From Clostridiales bacterium (lineage in GTDB: Bacteria; Bacillota; Clostridia; Saccharofermentanales; Saccharofermentanaceae), in the NCBI GenBank assembly GCA_017617935.1, contig JAFZVF010000094.1, positions 18,995 through 82,994 of the forward strand: DNA of 64,000 bases, in the 5' to 3' direction. Made by a program: the position numbers and the translations under genes. Numbering within the stretch: the stretch's first letter is position 1; every line of letters starts with the position of its first letter. Shown here piece by piece: positions 8,373-18,265 of the stretch. A model generated the notes under the pieces. It made no database searches. It was not told where the DNA came from and saw nothing but the letters and a program-made list of their open reading frames with translations.

Positions 8373-10175
8373 ATGCAGGCTCTGATACTCGCTGCCGGAA
8401 TGGGCAAAAGACTTAAGGACCTTACACGGAATAATACCAAGTGCATGGTAAAGGTGAACGGCGTTACGCTCATCGAAAGAATGCTCCGCCAGATAGAAAA
8501 GCAGAACGTCTCAAGGATCGTCATCGTCGTCGGCTATGAGGGCCAGAAGCTCATCGACTTTATCGGCACGTTGGACGTCAAGACGCCCATCACCTTCGTC
8601 GAAAACCCGATCTACGACAAGACGAACAACATCTATTCTTTGGCGCTTGCAAAGGATTGGCTCTGCAAGGAGGACACGCTCCTTTTCGAGTCCGACCTGA
8701 TCTTTGAGGATGCGGTTTTGGACCTCCTCGTAAACGACCCGAGAGACACTTTGGCGCTCGTAGACAAGTTCGAGAGCTGGATGGACGGCACCTGCCTCAA
8801 GCTTTCCAAGGACGACAAGATCACCTCATTCGTTTCGAAGAAGGAGTTCAGGTTCGCGGACATCGACGAATACTACAAGACCGTAAACATCAGCAAGTTC
8901 AGCAAGGACTTCTCCGAGAAGTACTACGTGCCTTTCCTTGATGCCTACGAAAAGGCTCTGGGAGAGAACCAGTACTACGAGGAAGTCTTGAAGGTCATCA
9001 CGATCCTTGACGTTCCGAGGATCAGGGCAAGGCGCCTCGAAGGACAGCTCTGGTACGAGATCGACGACATTCAGGATCTGGACATCGCCGAGTCGCTCTT
9101 TGCAGAGGATCCTGACGAGAAGGCTGCCCTCATAACCGGAAGATATGGCGGATACTGGAGATATCCGAAGATGAAGGATTTCTGCTATCTCGTAAATCCT
9201 TATTTCCCGCCGCAGAAGATGCTCAACGAGATCAAGGCAAACTTCGAGACGTTGATCTCCCAATACCCGTCGGGAATGCGCGTCAATTCGCTCCTTGCGG
9301 CCAAGAACTTCAACGTTCATACGGAAAACATAATCGTCGGAAACGGCGCCGCGGAGCTCATCAAGTCCCTGATGGGGCAGCTTATGGGCAAGACCGGATT
9401 TGTAAGGCCGACCTTTGAGGAATATCCGCACAGATACGACGCGTCCGATACCGTGTCCTTCGTCCCTGAAAACAAGGACTTTTCATACACTGCGGACGAT
9501 GTGATGAACTTCTTTGAAGGCAGCGGCGTAAGCCAGATCGTAATCGTAAATCCTGACAATCCGTCGGGAAATTACATCCCGAAAAAGGACCTTTTAAGGC
9601 TCGTTGAATGGACGAAGGAAAAGGGCATGAAGCTCGTGATCGACGAGTCATTCGTTGATTTCGCGGACGAGGAGGACAGCACGCTGATAGACCTTGAACT
9701 GCTCGTGGCAAACCCGCATCTCTACGTCATGAAGAGCATCTCAAAGTCCTACGGCGTACCGGGCTTGAGGCTCGGCGTTCTCGCTTCGGGCGACGTCGTC
9801 ACGATCGCGCTAATGAAGAAGGACGTCGCGATCTGGAACATCAATTCGTTTGCGGAATTCTACATGCAGATCGAAGAGAAGTACAAGGCAAAATACGCTG
9901 AAGCGCTGGTCAAGATCAGGGCTGAGCGCGCAAGGTTCGTTGCTGAGCTTTCGAAGATAGGCGGCCTCCGCGTGATACCTTCGCAGGCGAACTTCATAAT
10001 GTGCGAGCTCGAAAACGTTGAGCCCAAGGACCTTATGAAAGCCCTTCTTTTCAAGCATCACATCCTCATCAAGGAACTCTCTTCCAAGACCGGCGGCAAG
10101 TACGTAAGGCTTGCGGTAAGGGATACCGAGGACAACGACTTGCTCGTCGCGGCCCTCAAGGAAGAGCTCGGCTAA
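8373..10175 (+). CDS. pntC: bifunctional phosphonate cytidylyltransferase / 2-aminoethylphosphonate transaminase (PntC-AepT type)
   Basis: Residues 1-245 are a LicC-like nucleotidyltransferase: 'MQALILAAGMGKRLK' is the nucleotide-binding loop, with 'ENPIYDKTNNIYSL' and an acidic 'ESDLIF' near residue 108 for metal. Residues about 255-600 are a fold-type I aminotransferase with 'VNPDNPSGN', 'VIDESF' (D424) and the PLP lysine K458 in 'SISKSYGVPGLRLG'. The same fusion is described in Treponema denticola (PntC), where it makes 2-aminoethylphosphonate from phosphonoacetaldehyde and activates it as CMP-AEP. PEP mutase and phosphonopyruvate decarboxylase in the same locus supply the substrate, so that role is well supported here. 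Start supported by GAGGTG. It sits between fusion A and fusion B. Confidence 0.88.
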   Translation: MQALILAAGMGKRLKDLTRNNTKCMVKVNGVTLIERMLRQIEKQNVSRIVIVVGYEGQKLIDFIGTLDVKTPITFVENPIYDKTNNIYSLALAKDWLCKEDTLLFESDLIFEDAVLDLLVNDPRDTLALVDKFESWMDGTCLKLSKDDKITSFVSKKEFRFADIDEYYKTVNISKFSKDFSEKYYVPFLDAYEKALGENQYYEEVLKVITILDVPRIRARRLEGQLWYEIDDIQDLDIAESLFAEDPDEKAALITGRYGGYWRYPKMKDFCYLVNPYFPPQKMLNEIKANFETLISQYPSGMRVNSLLAAKNFNVHTENIIVGNGAAELIKSLMGQLMGKTGFVRPTFEEYPHRYDASDTVSFVPENKDFSYTADDVMNFFEGSGVSQIVIVNPDNPSGNYIPKKDLLRLVEWTKEKGMKLVIDESFVDFADEEDSTLIDLELLVANPHLYVMKSISKSYGVPGLRLGVLASGDVVTIALMKKDVAIWNINSFAEFYMQIEEKYKAKYAEALVKIRAERARFVAELSKIGGLRVIPSQANFIMCELENVEPKDLMKALLFKHHILIKELSSKTGGKYVRLAVRDTEDNDLLVAALKEELG

Positions 10176-10258
10176 GGGTCAAAACCCTCGCGTTTGCGTC
10201 AAATTAAGAAGAGTAATAGAATTAAACGGTCATTTCCAAGGGGGAAGGGCTACCAAGC

Positions 10259-12862
10259 ATGCTGCAATACCTTTACGCCCTGACGATCGGCCCGATCGAA
10301 CAGGTCTTCAAGATAATCTTTTCGGTACTCAACAAGTACGTCCCGGTGTCCGGGGTGTGCATTCTGTTGCTCAGCCTCGTTTTCAGCCTCATCGTGCTGC
10401 CGCTGTACATGCGCGCGGACAAGATCCAGGAGGAGGCGAAGGAGGATGAGGAGCGCTTAGGCCCCACGATCAAGCACATAAAGCAGTATTTCAAGGGCGA
10501 CGAGCGCTTCATGATACTGCAGACCTATTACCGCCAGAACAACTACAGCCCATTGGGAGTCCTTCGCAGTTCCGTGTCGCTTCTCCTGCAGGTCCCGTTC
10601 TTCCTCGCGGCATACAGGATGCTCCACAACAACGTCTACCTCCAGGGCAAGGGATTCGGCCCGATAGCGGACCTGAACAGTCCTGACGCGCTCCTGGTGC
10701 TCGGTGGCACTGCGATAAACGTCCTGCCTTTCGTCATGACCGCGATAAACCTCATTTCCGCGGCAGTCTACGCAAACAAGATGCCGTTGAAGTCCAAGAT
10801 CCAGCTCTGGGTCATGGCAGCGCTGTTCCTCGTCCTGCTCTACAACTCGCCTTCGGGAATGGTCATCTACTGGACCTGCAACAACCTTTTCTCGCTGATA
10901 AAGAACGTAATCATCAGGATCGTTTCGTCGAAGAAAAAGGCGGCAAGGCCTGCAGTTTCCGCAGAAAAGCTAGATTCCAGGTACAAGGCGGTCTTCTATT
11001 TTTCCTGCCTGACCTGCGCGGTCTACCTGGGCTTCTACATCCCGATGAACATGATCTCTTCGGCGGCCGAGGAGTTTGTCAACCTCTACACGATGGCGAG
11101 CCCGATGCTGGACGTCCTCTACGCGGTCTGCAAGGGCTTCGGCCTGTTCCTTCTCTGGCCCGCGATCTTCTACGCGATGGCATCGGTCAGGGGAAAGAAA
11201 GCCCTGTCCTACGTCATGTTCATGCTCGCAACCTCGTCGATCTTGAATTCAAAGATCTTCAGCAACGATTTCGGCGACCTGTCGAACTTCCTGAAATACA
11301 AGACGAACCACGATTTCACGCGCAATGCGATAATCTGGAGCCTCGTGGTCACCGTGGCCGCCTGCGCCATATGCTTCCTCATAGTCCGTTTTGGAAAGAA
11401 CATAGCGCCGGTGATCTGTTTCTCGGCCGCGCTGGTCTTTGCGGTATTGGGATTTGCGGGCATCGGAAAGGTCAACGAGGGCCACAGGGACGCCTGCAAG
11501 TCAGAGACTTCCAAGGCTGAGATCACGCTTTCGAAAACGGGAAAGAACGTCGTCGTCATAATGTGCGACAGGGCGGTCGGCCCCATGCTGCCATACATCT
11601 TCAACGAAAAGCCCGAGCTCAAGAAAGCCTACGACGGCTTCGTTTACTACCACAACACGGTGACTTTGGCGGCGCATACGAATTCCGCGATCCCGGGCCT
11701 CATCGGAGGCTACGAGTATTCACCTGAAGAGATGAACAAGCGCACGGACAAGCTCATTTCAGAAAAGCTCGACGAGGCGCACAAAGTGCTCCCCACGATC
11801 TTCAACCAGAACGGCTTTGACACGACGATAATCAACCCGTCCTACGCGGGCTACAAGTGGTATCCCGACCTTTCCATCTATAACGGCATGGAGAACCTCA
11901 AGGCATACAGCACGAAGTTTGCTTATCTTCCTGAAGACCTGAAGGAAGGCTACAGCAACGAGTTCACCGAATGCTTCAGGTACAACCTTTTTGCATACTC
12001 GATCTACAAGTCGGCGCCCGTCCTTTTCCAGGAAGCGCTTTACGACGACGGAAACTACAATGAGACGAGGATAATCGATCCTTCAAGGCTCGTCGACCAG
12101 AAGAGGAGCGGCAACTCGAAGTCTGAGGGCCACTCACAGGCTTTCATCTGGGACTACTACACGATGAAGGCGATGAGCGACATGACGACGGTCGAGGAAA
12201 ACGGCAACCACTACGTCTATTTCGGCACGCACCTGACGCACGACACGCAGTTCCTGCAGGAGCCCGCTTATGAGCCCGCCGACGTCGTCAACAACTCCAA
12301 GTACGACAAGTCGGCCCAGGGCCAGGCAAGGTTCCTCTTGAAGGGCCAGATGATGTGGGTCAGGGACGCCATGGACTACAGGCATTACCAGTGCAACGTG
12401 GCAAACTACGAGCTGATCGGAAAGTGGCTTGAATACCTCAAGGCGAACGGCTGCTACGACAACACGAAGATAATCATCGTTTCGGACCACGGCTTCCACT
12501 TGGAGAACTTCACCGACATCATCGATTACGAAATGGGCATGAAGCTCGACGGCGAGGCCTACACGCCGATCCTCATGGTCAAGGACTTTGGAAGCCACGG
12601 CGAGATACAGACCTCCGAGGAGTTCATGACCAATGCGGACACGCCTTATCTCGCGCTGAAGGGCATTGTCGACAATCCCGTCAACCCGTTCACGGGCAAG
12701 GCGATCTCCGATGAGGGCAAGAAGAACGGCGCCGTCATCTACCGCTCCGACCACTGGAACCCTTGGAACAACACGGGTTCCGTTTACGCGTCCGGCGACT
12801 GGATCAGCGTTAAGGACGACCTCTGGAAGAAGGAAAACTGGAAGTATCTGGGCACGCACTGA
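10259..12862 (+). CDS. YidC-like/sulfatase-fold fusion B
   Basis: This 867-residue paralogue of fusion A has the same order: YidC-like part (about 1-225, with 'LLQVPFFLAAYRML' and 'SPSGMVIYWTCNN'), basic linker, further membrane segments, then the sulfatase-fold domain. Catalytic-type residues are D437 ('MCDRAVG'), T474 ('AHTNS'), H661 ('LTHD') and D743-H744-G745. The insertase arginine position is Ser43. A purine-rich AAGGGGGAAGGG precedes the start. Its N-terminal half is closest to fusion C, which points to tandem duplication. A rho-independent terminator follows at 12902. Confidence 0.85.
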   Translation: MLQYLYALTIGPIEQVFKIIFSVLNKYVPVSGVCILLLSLVFSLIVLPLYMRADKIQEEAKEDEERLGPTIKHIKQYFKGDERFMILQTYYRQNNYSPLGVLRSSVSLLLQVPFFLAAYRMLHNNVYLQGKGFGPIADLNSPDALLVLGGTAINVLPFVMTAINLISAAVYANKMPLKSKIQLWVMAALFLVLLYNSPSGMVIYWTCNNLFSLIKNVIIRIVSSKKKAARPAVSAEKLDSRYKAVFYFSCLTCAVYLGFYIPMNMISSAAEEFVNLYTMASPMLDVLYAVCKGFGLFLLWPAIFYAMASVRGKKALSYVMFMLATSSILNSKIFSNDFGDLSNFLKYKTNHDFTRNAIIWSLVVTVAACAICFLIVRFGKNIAPVICFSAALVFAVLGFAGIGKVNEGHRDACKSETSKAEITLSKTGKNVVVIMCDRAVGPMLPYIFNEKPELKKAYDGFVYYHNTVTLAAHTNSAIPGLIGGYEYSPEEMNKRTDKLISEKLDEAHKVLPTIFNQNGFDTTIINPSYAGYKWYPDLSIYNGMENLKAYSTKFAYLPEDLKEGYSNEFTECFRYNLFAYSIYKSAPVLFQEALYDDGNYNETRIIDPSRLVDQKRSGNSKSEGHSQAFIWDYYTMKAMSDMTTVEENGNHYVYFGTHLTHDTQFLQEPAYEPADVVNNSKYDKSAQGQARFLLKGQMMWVRDAMDYRHYQCNVANYELIGKWLEYLKANGCYDNTKIIIVSDHGFHLENFTDIIDYEMGMKLDGEAYTPILMVKDFGSHGEIQTSEEFMTNADTPYLALKGIVDNPVNPFTGKAISDEGKKNGAVIYRSDHWNPWNNTGSVYASGDWISVKDDLWKKENWKYLGTH

Positions 12863-12901
12863 GTTTTGGCCGCGTTTCAAACCGCCGTTAAAAGTTACAT
12901 A

Positions 12902-12928
12902 AGGAGGCAAGCGATTGCCTCTTTATTT
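12902..12928 (+). terminator. rho-independent terminator after fusion B
   Basis: GAGGCAA-GCGA-TTGCCTC is a 7-bp stem with a tetraloop followed directly by a T-rich run (TTTATTTATA). It divides the phosphonate locus into two transcription units. Confidence 0.75.
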
Positions 12929-12941
12929 ATATATTTATTAT

Positions 12942-12970
12942 TTGCTTTATCGCGTAAAGAAGTCTAAAAT
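12942..12970 (+). promoter_or_regulatory. probable promoter for the second half of the locus
   Basis: TTGCTT (12942-12947) and TAAAAT (12965-12970) are 17 bp apart, downstream of the terminator and 29 bp before the start of fusion C. Confidence 0.6.
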
Positions 12971-12999
12971 TATTAGGTTAAACGCACAGAAAAGGGCAG

Positions 13000-15642
13000 A
13001 TGGACGGCATGGGATTCTTTCAATATCTTTACGCACTGTTAATAGGACCTATCGAACTGGTCTTTAAGATCATATTCTCGCAGCTCAACAAATACATTCC
13101 GGTCTCCGGAGTGTGCATTCTGCTCTTAAGCCTCACTTTCAGCCTTATCGTGCTGCCTTTGTACATGCGCGCTGACAAGATCCAGGAGGAGGCTAAAGAG
13201 GACGAGGAGCGCCTTGGCCCCACGATCAAGCACATCAAGAAGTACTTCAAGGGCGACGAGCGCTTCATGATCCTTCAGACCTATTACCGTCAGAACAACT
13301 ACAGCCCTCTGGGCGTCCTCAGAAGCTCGGTTTCCCTGTTGCTGCAGGTTCCCTTCTTCCTCGCGGCTTACAGGATGCTCCACAACAACACCTTCCTTCA
13401 GGGAAAAGGCTTCGGCCCGATAGCCGACCTCAACAGCCCTGACGCGCTCCTTACGGTCGGCGGCGTTGCGATCAACGTTCTGCCTTTCGTAATGACCGCG
13501 ATCAACCTCATCTCAGCAGCCATCTACGCAAACAAGATGCCCATGAAGTCCAAAGTTCAGCTTTGGGTCATGGCGGCGCTCTTCCTTGTTCTGCTCTATA
13601 ACTCGCCTTCGGGCATGGTCATCTACTGGACCTGCAACAACCTTTTCTCGCTTTTCAAGAACATAATCGTCAAGATAGCGACGTCGAAGAAGAAGGCAAA
13701 GAAGGAAGACGCAAAGAAGTCTGCCAAGCCTGCAGTCAAGAAGCCCGATTCAAGATACAAGTACGTATTCATCTTCTCGAGCCTTACCCTGGCGATCTAC
13801 GTCGGATTCTATCTGCCCATGATCACGGTCGCTTCCGCGCCTGAGGAATTCGTAAACCTCTACACCATGGCTCACCCGATGCTTGACGTCCTTGAGGCGG
13901 CTTGCAAGGGACTGGGTCTTTTCCTTCTCTGGCCGTCGGTCTTCTATGCGATGTCTTCCGTTACGGGCAAGAAGGTCTGGTCCTACGTCATGTTCATCGG
14001 AGCGATCGCGGCGATCCTTAACTCCAAGCTCTTCAGCAGCGGTTCGGGCGACATGTCGAACACGCTCATCTACAAGGACACTTCGCTCAAGATCACGACA
14101 CAGACGATCTTACTCAGCCTCGGCGTTACGCTGGGCGCAGCCGTTGTCGGATTCATTCTCGTCCGTTTCGGAAAGAACGTAACGCCCGTTATCGCTTTTT
14201 CAGCGGCTCTGGTCTTCGCGGTACTTGGCCTTACGAACATTGGCAAGATCAACGCGGGTTATCAGGAAGACTTAAGGTCAAACACCTCCAAGGCTGAGAT
14301 TACGCTTTCCAAGACCGGCAAGAACGTCATCGTCATAATGGCGGACAGGGCGATCGGCCCGATGCTGCCCTACATCTTCAAGGAGAAGCCGGAACTGAAC
14401 CAGGTTTACGACGGCTTCACCTACTATCACAACACGGCTTCATTCGGAACGCACACGAACTTCGGCGTTCCGTCGCTCCTCGGAGGCTATGAGTACACTC
14501 CCGCCGAGATGAACAAGAGGACTGACAAGCTCCTTTCTGAGGACCACGAGGAAGCCCTCAAGCTTATGCCGAAGATCTTCACCCAGGCAGGTTTTGACGC
14601 CACCATCATCAACCCCAAATATGCGGGATATCAGTGGTATCCGGATCTTTCCGTTTTCAATGACCTGCAGAACACGAAGGCATACAGCACAAAGTATTCC
14701 TACCTGCCCGACGAGATGAGGGAGGGCTACAAGGAAGAGCAGACGACCGCCTTCAGGTTCAACCTTTTCGGTTATTCGATCTTCAGGTCCGCACCCGTCG
14801 CGCTTCATAAGGCGCTCTACGATGACGGCAACTACAATGAGACAAGGGTGATCGATCCCGCGCGTCTCATGGACCAGAGGCGTTCAGGCAACTCAAAGTC
14901 CGAGGGTCACGAGCAGGGCTTCATGTGGGATTACCACACGATGAAGGCGCTGAGCTCGATGGTCAAGGTCGAGGAAGGCAGCGGAGACCATTTCGTTTAT
15001 TACGGAACGGACACCTGCCACGATTCGGAGTTCCTCAAGGAACCCGAGTACGAGCCCGCCGATATCGTCGACAACACGAAGTTCGACAAGTCGCAGAAGG
15101 GCCAGGCGAGATTCCTCGTCAAGGGCCAGATGATGTGGATGAGGGACGCTAAGGACTATAGAAACTATCAGTGCAATTTCGCAACGCTCAGGGAACTCGG
15201 AAATTTCCTGAACTACCTCAAGGAGATCGGCTGCTATGACAATTCGAGGATCATAATCGTCGCCGATCACGGTTACTACATCGAGAACTTCCCTGACCTG
15301 ATCCAGTACGACATCGGCGCGCAGCTCGACGGAGAGGCGTTTGCTCCGCTCCTTCTGGTTAAGGATTTTAACAGCCGCGGAGACTTGAAGACCTCCGAGG
15401 AGTTCATGACGAACGCCGATACGCCTTATCTCGCGACGAAGGGCATTATCGAAAATCCGACCAACCCTTTCACGGGCAAGGCGATAACTGACGAAGGCAA
15501 GAAAAACGGCATCACCGTATTCCATTCTGAATATTGGAAAGTCCATTACAACAATGGAACCGCATACAAGCCCGGAGACTGGTACACCGTCAAGGACAGC
15601 ATCTGGAAGAAGGAAAACTGGAAGTTCCTAGGACACTATTAA
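13000..15642 (+). CDS. YidC-like/sulfatase-fold fusion C
   Basis: The 880-residue protein repeats the YidC-like plus sulfatase-fold design. YidC marks are 'VLPLYMRADKIQEEA', 'LLQVPFFLAAYRML' and 'SPSGMVIYWTCNN'; the groove arginine is replaced by Ser48. Catalytic-type residues are D449 ('MADRAIG'), T486 ('THTNF'), H674 ('DTCHD') and D756-H757-G758. The ATG at 13000 has AAAGGG three bases upstream; the ATG at 13009 aligns better with the N-termini of the paralogues but lies 12 bases from that site. The gene is first in its own transcription unit, and fusion D follows after 17 bp. Confidence 0.85.
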   Translation: MDGMGFFQYLYALLIGPIELVFKIIFSQLNKYIPVSGVCILLLSLTFSLIVLPLYMRADKIQEEAKEDEERLGPTIKHIKKYFKGDERFMILQTYYRQNNYSPLGVLRSSVSLLLQVPFFLAAYRMLHNNTFLQGKGFGPIADLNSPDALLTVGGVAINVLPFVMTAINLISAAIYANKMPMKSKVQLWVMAALFLVLLYNSPSGMVIYWTCNNLFSLFKNIIVKIATSKKKAKKEDAKKSAKPAVKKPDSRYKYVFIFSSLTLAIYVGFYLPMITVASAPEEFVNLYTMAHPMLDVLEAACKGLGLFLLWPSVFYAMSSVTGKKVWSYVMFIGAIAAILNSKLFSSGSGDMSNTLIYKDTSLKITTQTILLSLGVTLGAAVVGFILVRFGKNVTPVIAFSAALVFAVLGLTNIGKINAGYQEDLRSNTSKAEITLSKTGKNVIVIMADRAIGPMLPYIFKEKPELNQVYDGFTYYHNTASFGTHTNFGVPSLLGGYEYTPAEMNKRTDKLLSEDHEEALKLMPKIFTQAGFDATIINPKYAGYQWYPDLSVFNDLQNTKAYSTKYSYLPDEMREGYKEEQTTAFRFNLFGYSIFRSAPVALHKALYDDGNYNETRVIDPARLMDQRRSGNSKSEGHEQGFMWDYHTMKALSSMVKVEEGSGDHFVYYGTDTCHDSEFLKEPEYEPADIVDNTKFDKSQKGQARFLVKGQMMWMRDAKDYRNYQCNFATLRELGNFLNYLKEIGCYDNSRIIIVADHGYYIENFPDLIQYDIGAQLDGEAFAPLLLVKDFNSRGDLKTSEEFMTNADTPYLATKGIIENPTNPFTGKAITDEGKKNGITVFHSEYWKVHYNNGTAYKPGDWYTVKDSIWKKENWKFLGHY

Positions 15643-15659
15643 GGAGTACTTGAACGGGC

Positions 15660-18263
15660 ATGCAATTCTTTTCGGAACTTTACGCATTGATATTCGGACC
15701 GATACAGCTGGTATTCGAGATAATCTTCTCGGTGCTCAATAAGCACATCCAGATTTCCGGTCTGAACATCATGCTCTTAAGCCTCGTTTTCAGCCTGATC
15801 GTGCTGCCCCTTTACATGCGCGCGGACAAGATCCAGGAAGAGGCGAGGGAAGCCGAAGAGCGCCTTGGCCCCGTCATCAAGCACATCAAGCAGTACTTCA
15901 AGGGCGACGAGCGCTTCATGATCCTGCAGACCTACTACAGGCAGAACAACTACAGCCCGTTGTCCGTTCTTAAGAGCTCCGTTTCGCTGCTCCTGCAGAT
16001 ACCGTTCTTCCTCGCGGCATACAGGATGCTCTCAAACAACGTCTACCTCGTCGGCCGTTCCTTTGGACCGATACAGAACCTGGGCGCGCCAGATGCGATG
16101 CTTGCCGTCGGTTCAGTCACGATCAACGTACTGCCTTTCGTAATGACCGCGGTCAACCTGATCTCGGCCGCAGTCTACGCAAACAAGATGCCCGCCAAGT
16201 CGAAGGTCCAGCTGCTCATAATGGCTGCGCTCTTCCTTGTGCTGCTCTACAACTCGCCTTCAGGCATGGTCCTCTACTGGACGTGCAACAACCTTTTCTC
16301 GCTCATCAAGAACATCGTGATGAAGCTTGCGTCTAAAAAGAAGTCCGCTCCCAAGACTGCCAAGAAAGAGGCAAAGGCGGATGATGCGAAGGCTTCAAAG
16401 AGCAAGGGCCTGTTCGTCTTCTCCTGCATCGCTTGCGCGGTGCTCTCAGGGATCTACCTGCCCATGACGGTTCTGGCTTCCGCACCTGAGGAATTCGTCG
16501 ACATGCAGTCGCTCGCAAACCCGATGACCTACATCATAGATTCAGCGGTGAAGGGCGTTGGTCTTTTCGTCCTTTGGCCTTCGGTCTTCTACGCGATGGC
16601 CTCGAAGAAGGGAAGGAAGCTCATATCCTACGTCATGTTCGCGCTGTCAGTCAGCATCGTAGTCAACGCGCACTGCTTCAGCAACGGATTCGGAACGATG
16701 TCCGACGTCCTCGTCTATGACGTCGCGCCGGTCTTCCAGATCAATACCGGACTGATCAGTTTGGGCGTTACCGTCGTCGCGATCGTCGTCGCCGTCGTTC
16801 TTGCCAAGTTCGGAAACAGCATCGCAACCGTTATCGCGCTGTCGATGGCCCTGGTCTTTGCGGGACTCGGCGTTTCCAAGACGGGCGCGATCAACCAGGG
16901 ATTTGCGAACGCCAAGAAGGCATGCACCGTCACCGATCCCGAATTCACGCTTTCAAAGAATGGAAAGAACGTCGTCGTCTTGATGCTCGACCGCGCTCTG
17001 GGCCCCATGCTCCCCTACCTCTTCGGTGAAAACGAGTCGCTGGGCAAGTCCTTTGACGGCTTCACCTACTATCACAACACCGTGTCCTACGGCGCTTACA
17101 CGAACTTCGCGACGCCTTCGATGTACGGCGGATACGAGTACACTCCCGAAAAGATAAACGAGCGTGTCAACGAGACCCTTGCTGAAAAGCAGAACGAGGC
17201 ACTCAAGGTCATGCCCGTCATGTTTGCGAACGCCGGCTACAACGCGACGATAGTCAATCCGTCCTACGCGGGATACAAATGGAATGCCGACCTGACTGTC
17301 TTTGACGGTCTCGAAAACGTTTCCGCATACAACACGCTCTTCCGCTACGTGCCGGTCGATTACGGCAAGGCTTACAAAGAGACGATAAGGAGGAACCTTT
17401 TCTGCTATTCGCTCTACAAGGGCGCTCCGGTCCTCGTTCAGAAGTACCTCTACGACAACGGCAGCTACAACGACACGAAGATCCCCGACTGGTCGACGGC
17501 TTCACAGGTGAGAAGCGGCATGTCGGTCTCAAACGGCCACAACAAGGAATTTGAGGCTGAATACTGGGCGGTCAATTCGATGGACAAGATGACGAAGATC
17601 GATGAAGGCTCAAGCAACAACTACCTGTTCTTCTGCTCACGCATCACGCATGAGGAGTCGTACCTTCAGGAACCTGAATACGCTCCTGCGGATCACGTCG
17701 ACAACACGGTTTTCGACAAGGCGAACCAGAAGAGGTTCAGGAATGGCGGCAAGATGATGCTCATGCTCGACGAACTCGATTACTGCCACTATCAGATCAA
17801 CATGGCGGGCCTTACGGCAGTCGCAAAGTGGCTCGATTACCTTAAGGCAAACGGCTGCTACGACAACACGAGGATAATCATCGTTTCCGATCACGGCTTT
17901 GGCCTTGGAAACTTCCCCGATCTCATGGAGTACGGTTCTGCCGCTCCGATCGACGGAGAATGGTTCACGCCTTTGCTCATGGTCAAGGACTTCGGAAGCC
18001 ATGGTTCGCTCAAGACAAGCGAAGATTTCATGACGAATGCCGACACGCCGCTTCTCGCAGCGCAGGGCGTCATCGACAACCCGACGAATCCCTTCACGGG
18101 AAAGAAGCTCACTTCTGACGCCAAGCAGGGCGAGCAGAAGATCTTCTATTCCGGCGAATGGAACGTCAGCAAGAATAACGGCAATACCTTCAAGCCCGGC
18201 ATGTGGTATTCCGTTAAGGAAGACATTTGGAAAAAAGAAAATTGGAAATATCTGGGAGGTTAA
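15660..18263 (+). CDS. YidC-like/sulfatase-fold fusion D (most diverged)
   Basis: The 867-residue fourth copy keeps the YidC-like part (about 1-225; Ser45 at the insertase arginine position) and the sulfatase-fold residues D444 ('MLDRALG'), T481 ('AYTNF'), H664 ('ITHE') and D744-H745-G746. The middle and outer parts differ most from A-C: the linker is Lys/Ala-rich, the fourth residue of the His motif is Glu rather than Asp, and 'YAPADHVDN' replaces 'YEPADIVDN'. This suggests a different acceptor or donor. The stop codon overlaps the first possible ATG of the PEP mutase gene by one base (TAATG). Confidence 0.85.
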   Translation: MQFFSELYALIFGPIQLVFEIIFSVLNKHIQISGLNIMLLSLVFSLIVLPLYMRADKIQEEAREAEERLGPVIKHIKQYFKGDERFMILQTYYRQNNYSPLSVLKSSVSLLLQIPFFLAAYRMLSNNVYLVGRSFGPIQNLGAPDAMLAVGSVTINVLPFVMTAVNLISAAVYANKMPAKSKVQLLIMAALFLVLLYNSPSGMVLYWTCNNLFSLIKNIVMKLASKKKSAPKTAKKEAKADDAKASKSKGLFVFSCIACAVLSGIYLPMTVLASAPEEFVDMQSLANPMTYIIDSAVKGVGLFVLWPSVFYAMASKKGRKLISYVMFALSVSIVVNAHCFSNGFGTMSDVLVYDVAPVFQINTGLISLGVTVVAIVVAVVLAKFGNSIATVIALSMALVFAGLGVSKTGAINQGFANAKKACTVTDPEFTLSKNGKNVVVLMLDRALGPMLPYLFGENESLGKSFDGFTYYHNTVSYGAYTNFATPSMYGGYEYTPEKINERVNETLAEKQNEALKVMPVMFANAGYNATIVNPSYAGYKWNADLTVFDGLENVSAYNTLFRYVPVDYGKAYKETIRRNLFCYSLYKGAPVLVQKYLYDNGSYNDTKIPDWSTASQVRSGMSVSNGHNKEFEAEYWAVNSMDKMTKIDEGSSNNYLFFCSRITHEESYLQEPEYAPADHVDNTVFDKANQKRFRNGGKMMLMLDELDYCHYQINMAGLTAVAKWLDYLKANGCYDNTRIIIVSDHGFGLGNFPDLMEYGSAAPIDGEWFTPLLMVKDFGSHGSLKTSEDFMTNADTPLLAAQGVIDNPTNPFTGKKLTSDAKQGEQKIFYSGEWNVSKNNGNTFKPGMWYSVKEDIWKKENWKYLGG

Positions 18264-18265
18264 TG

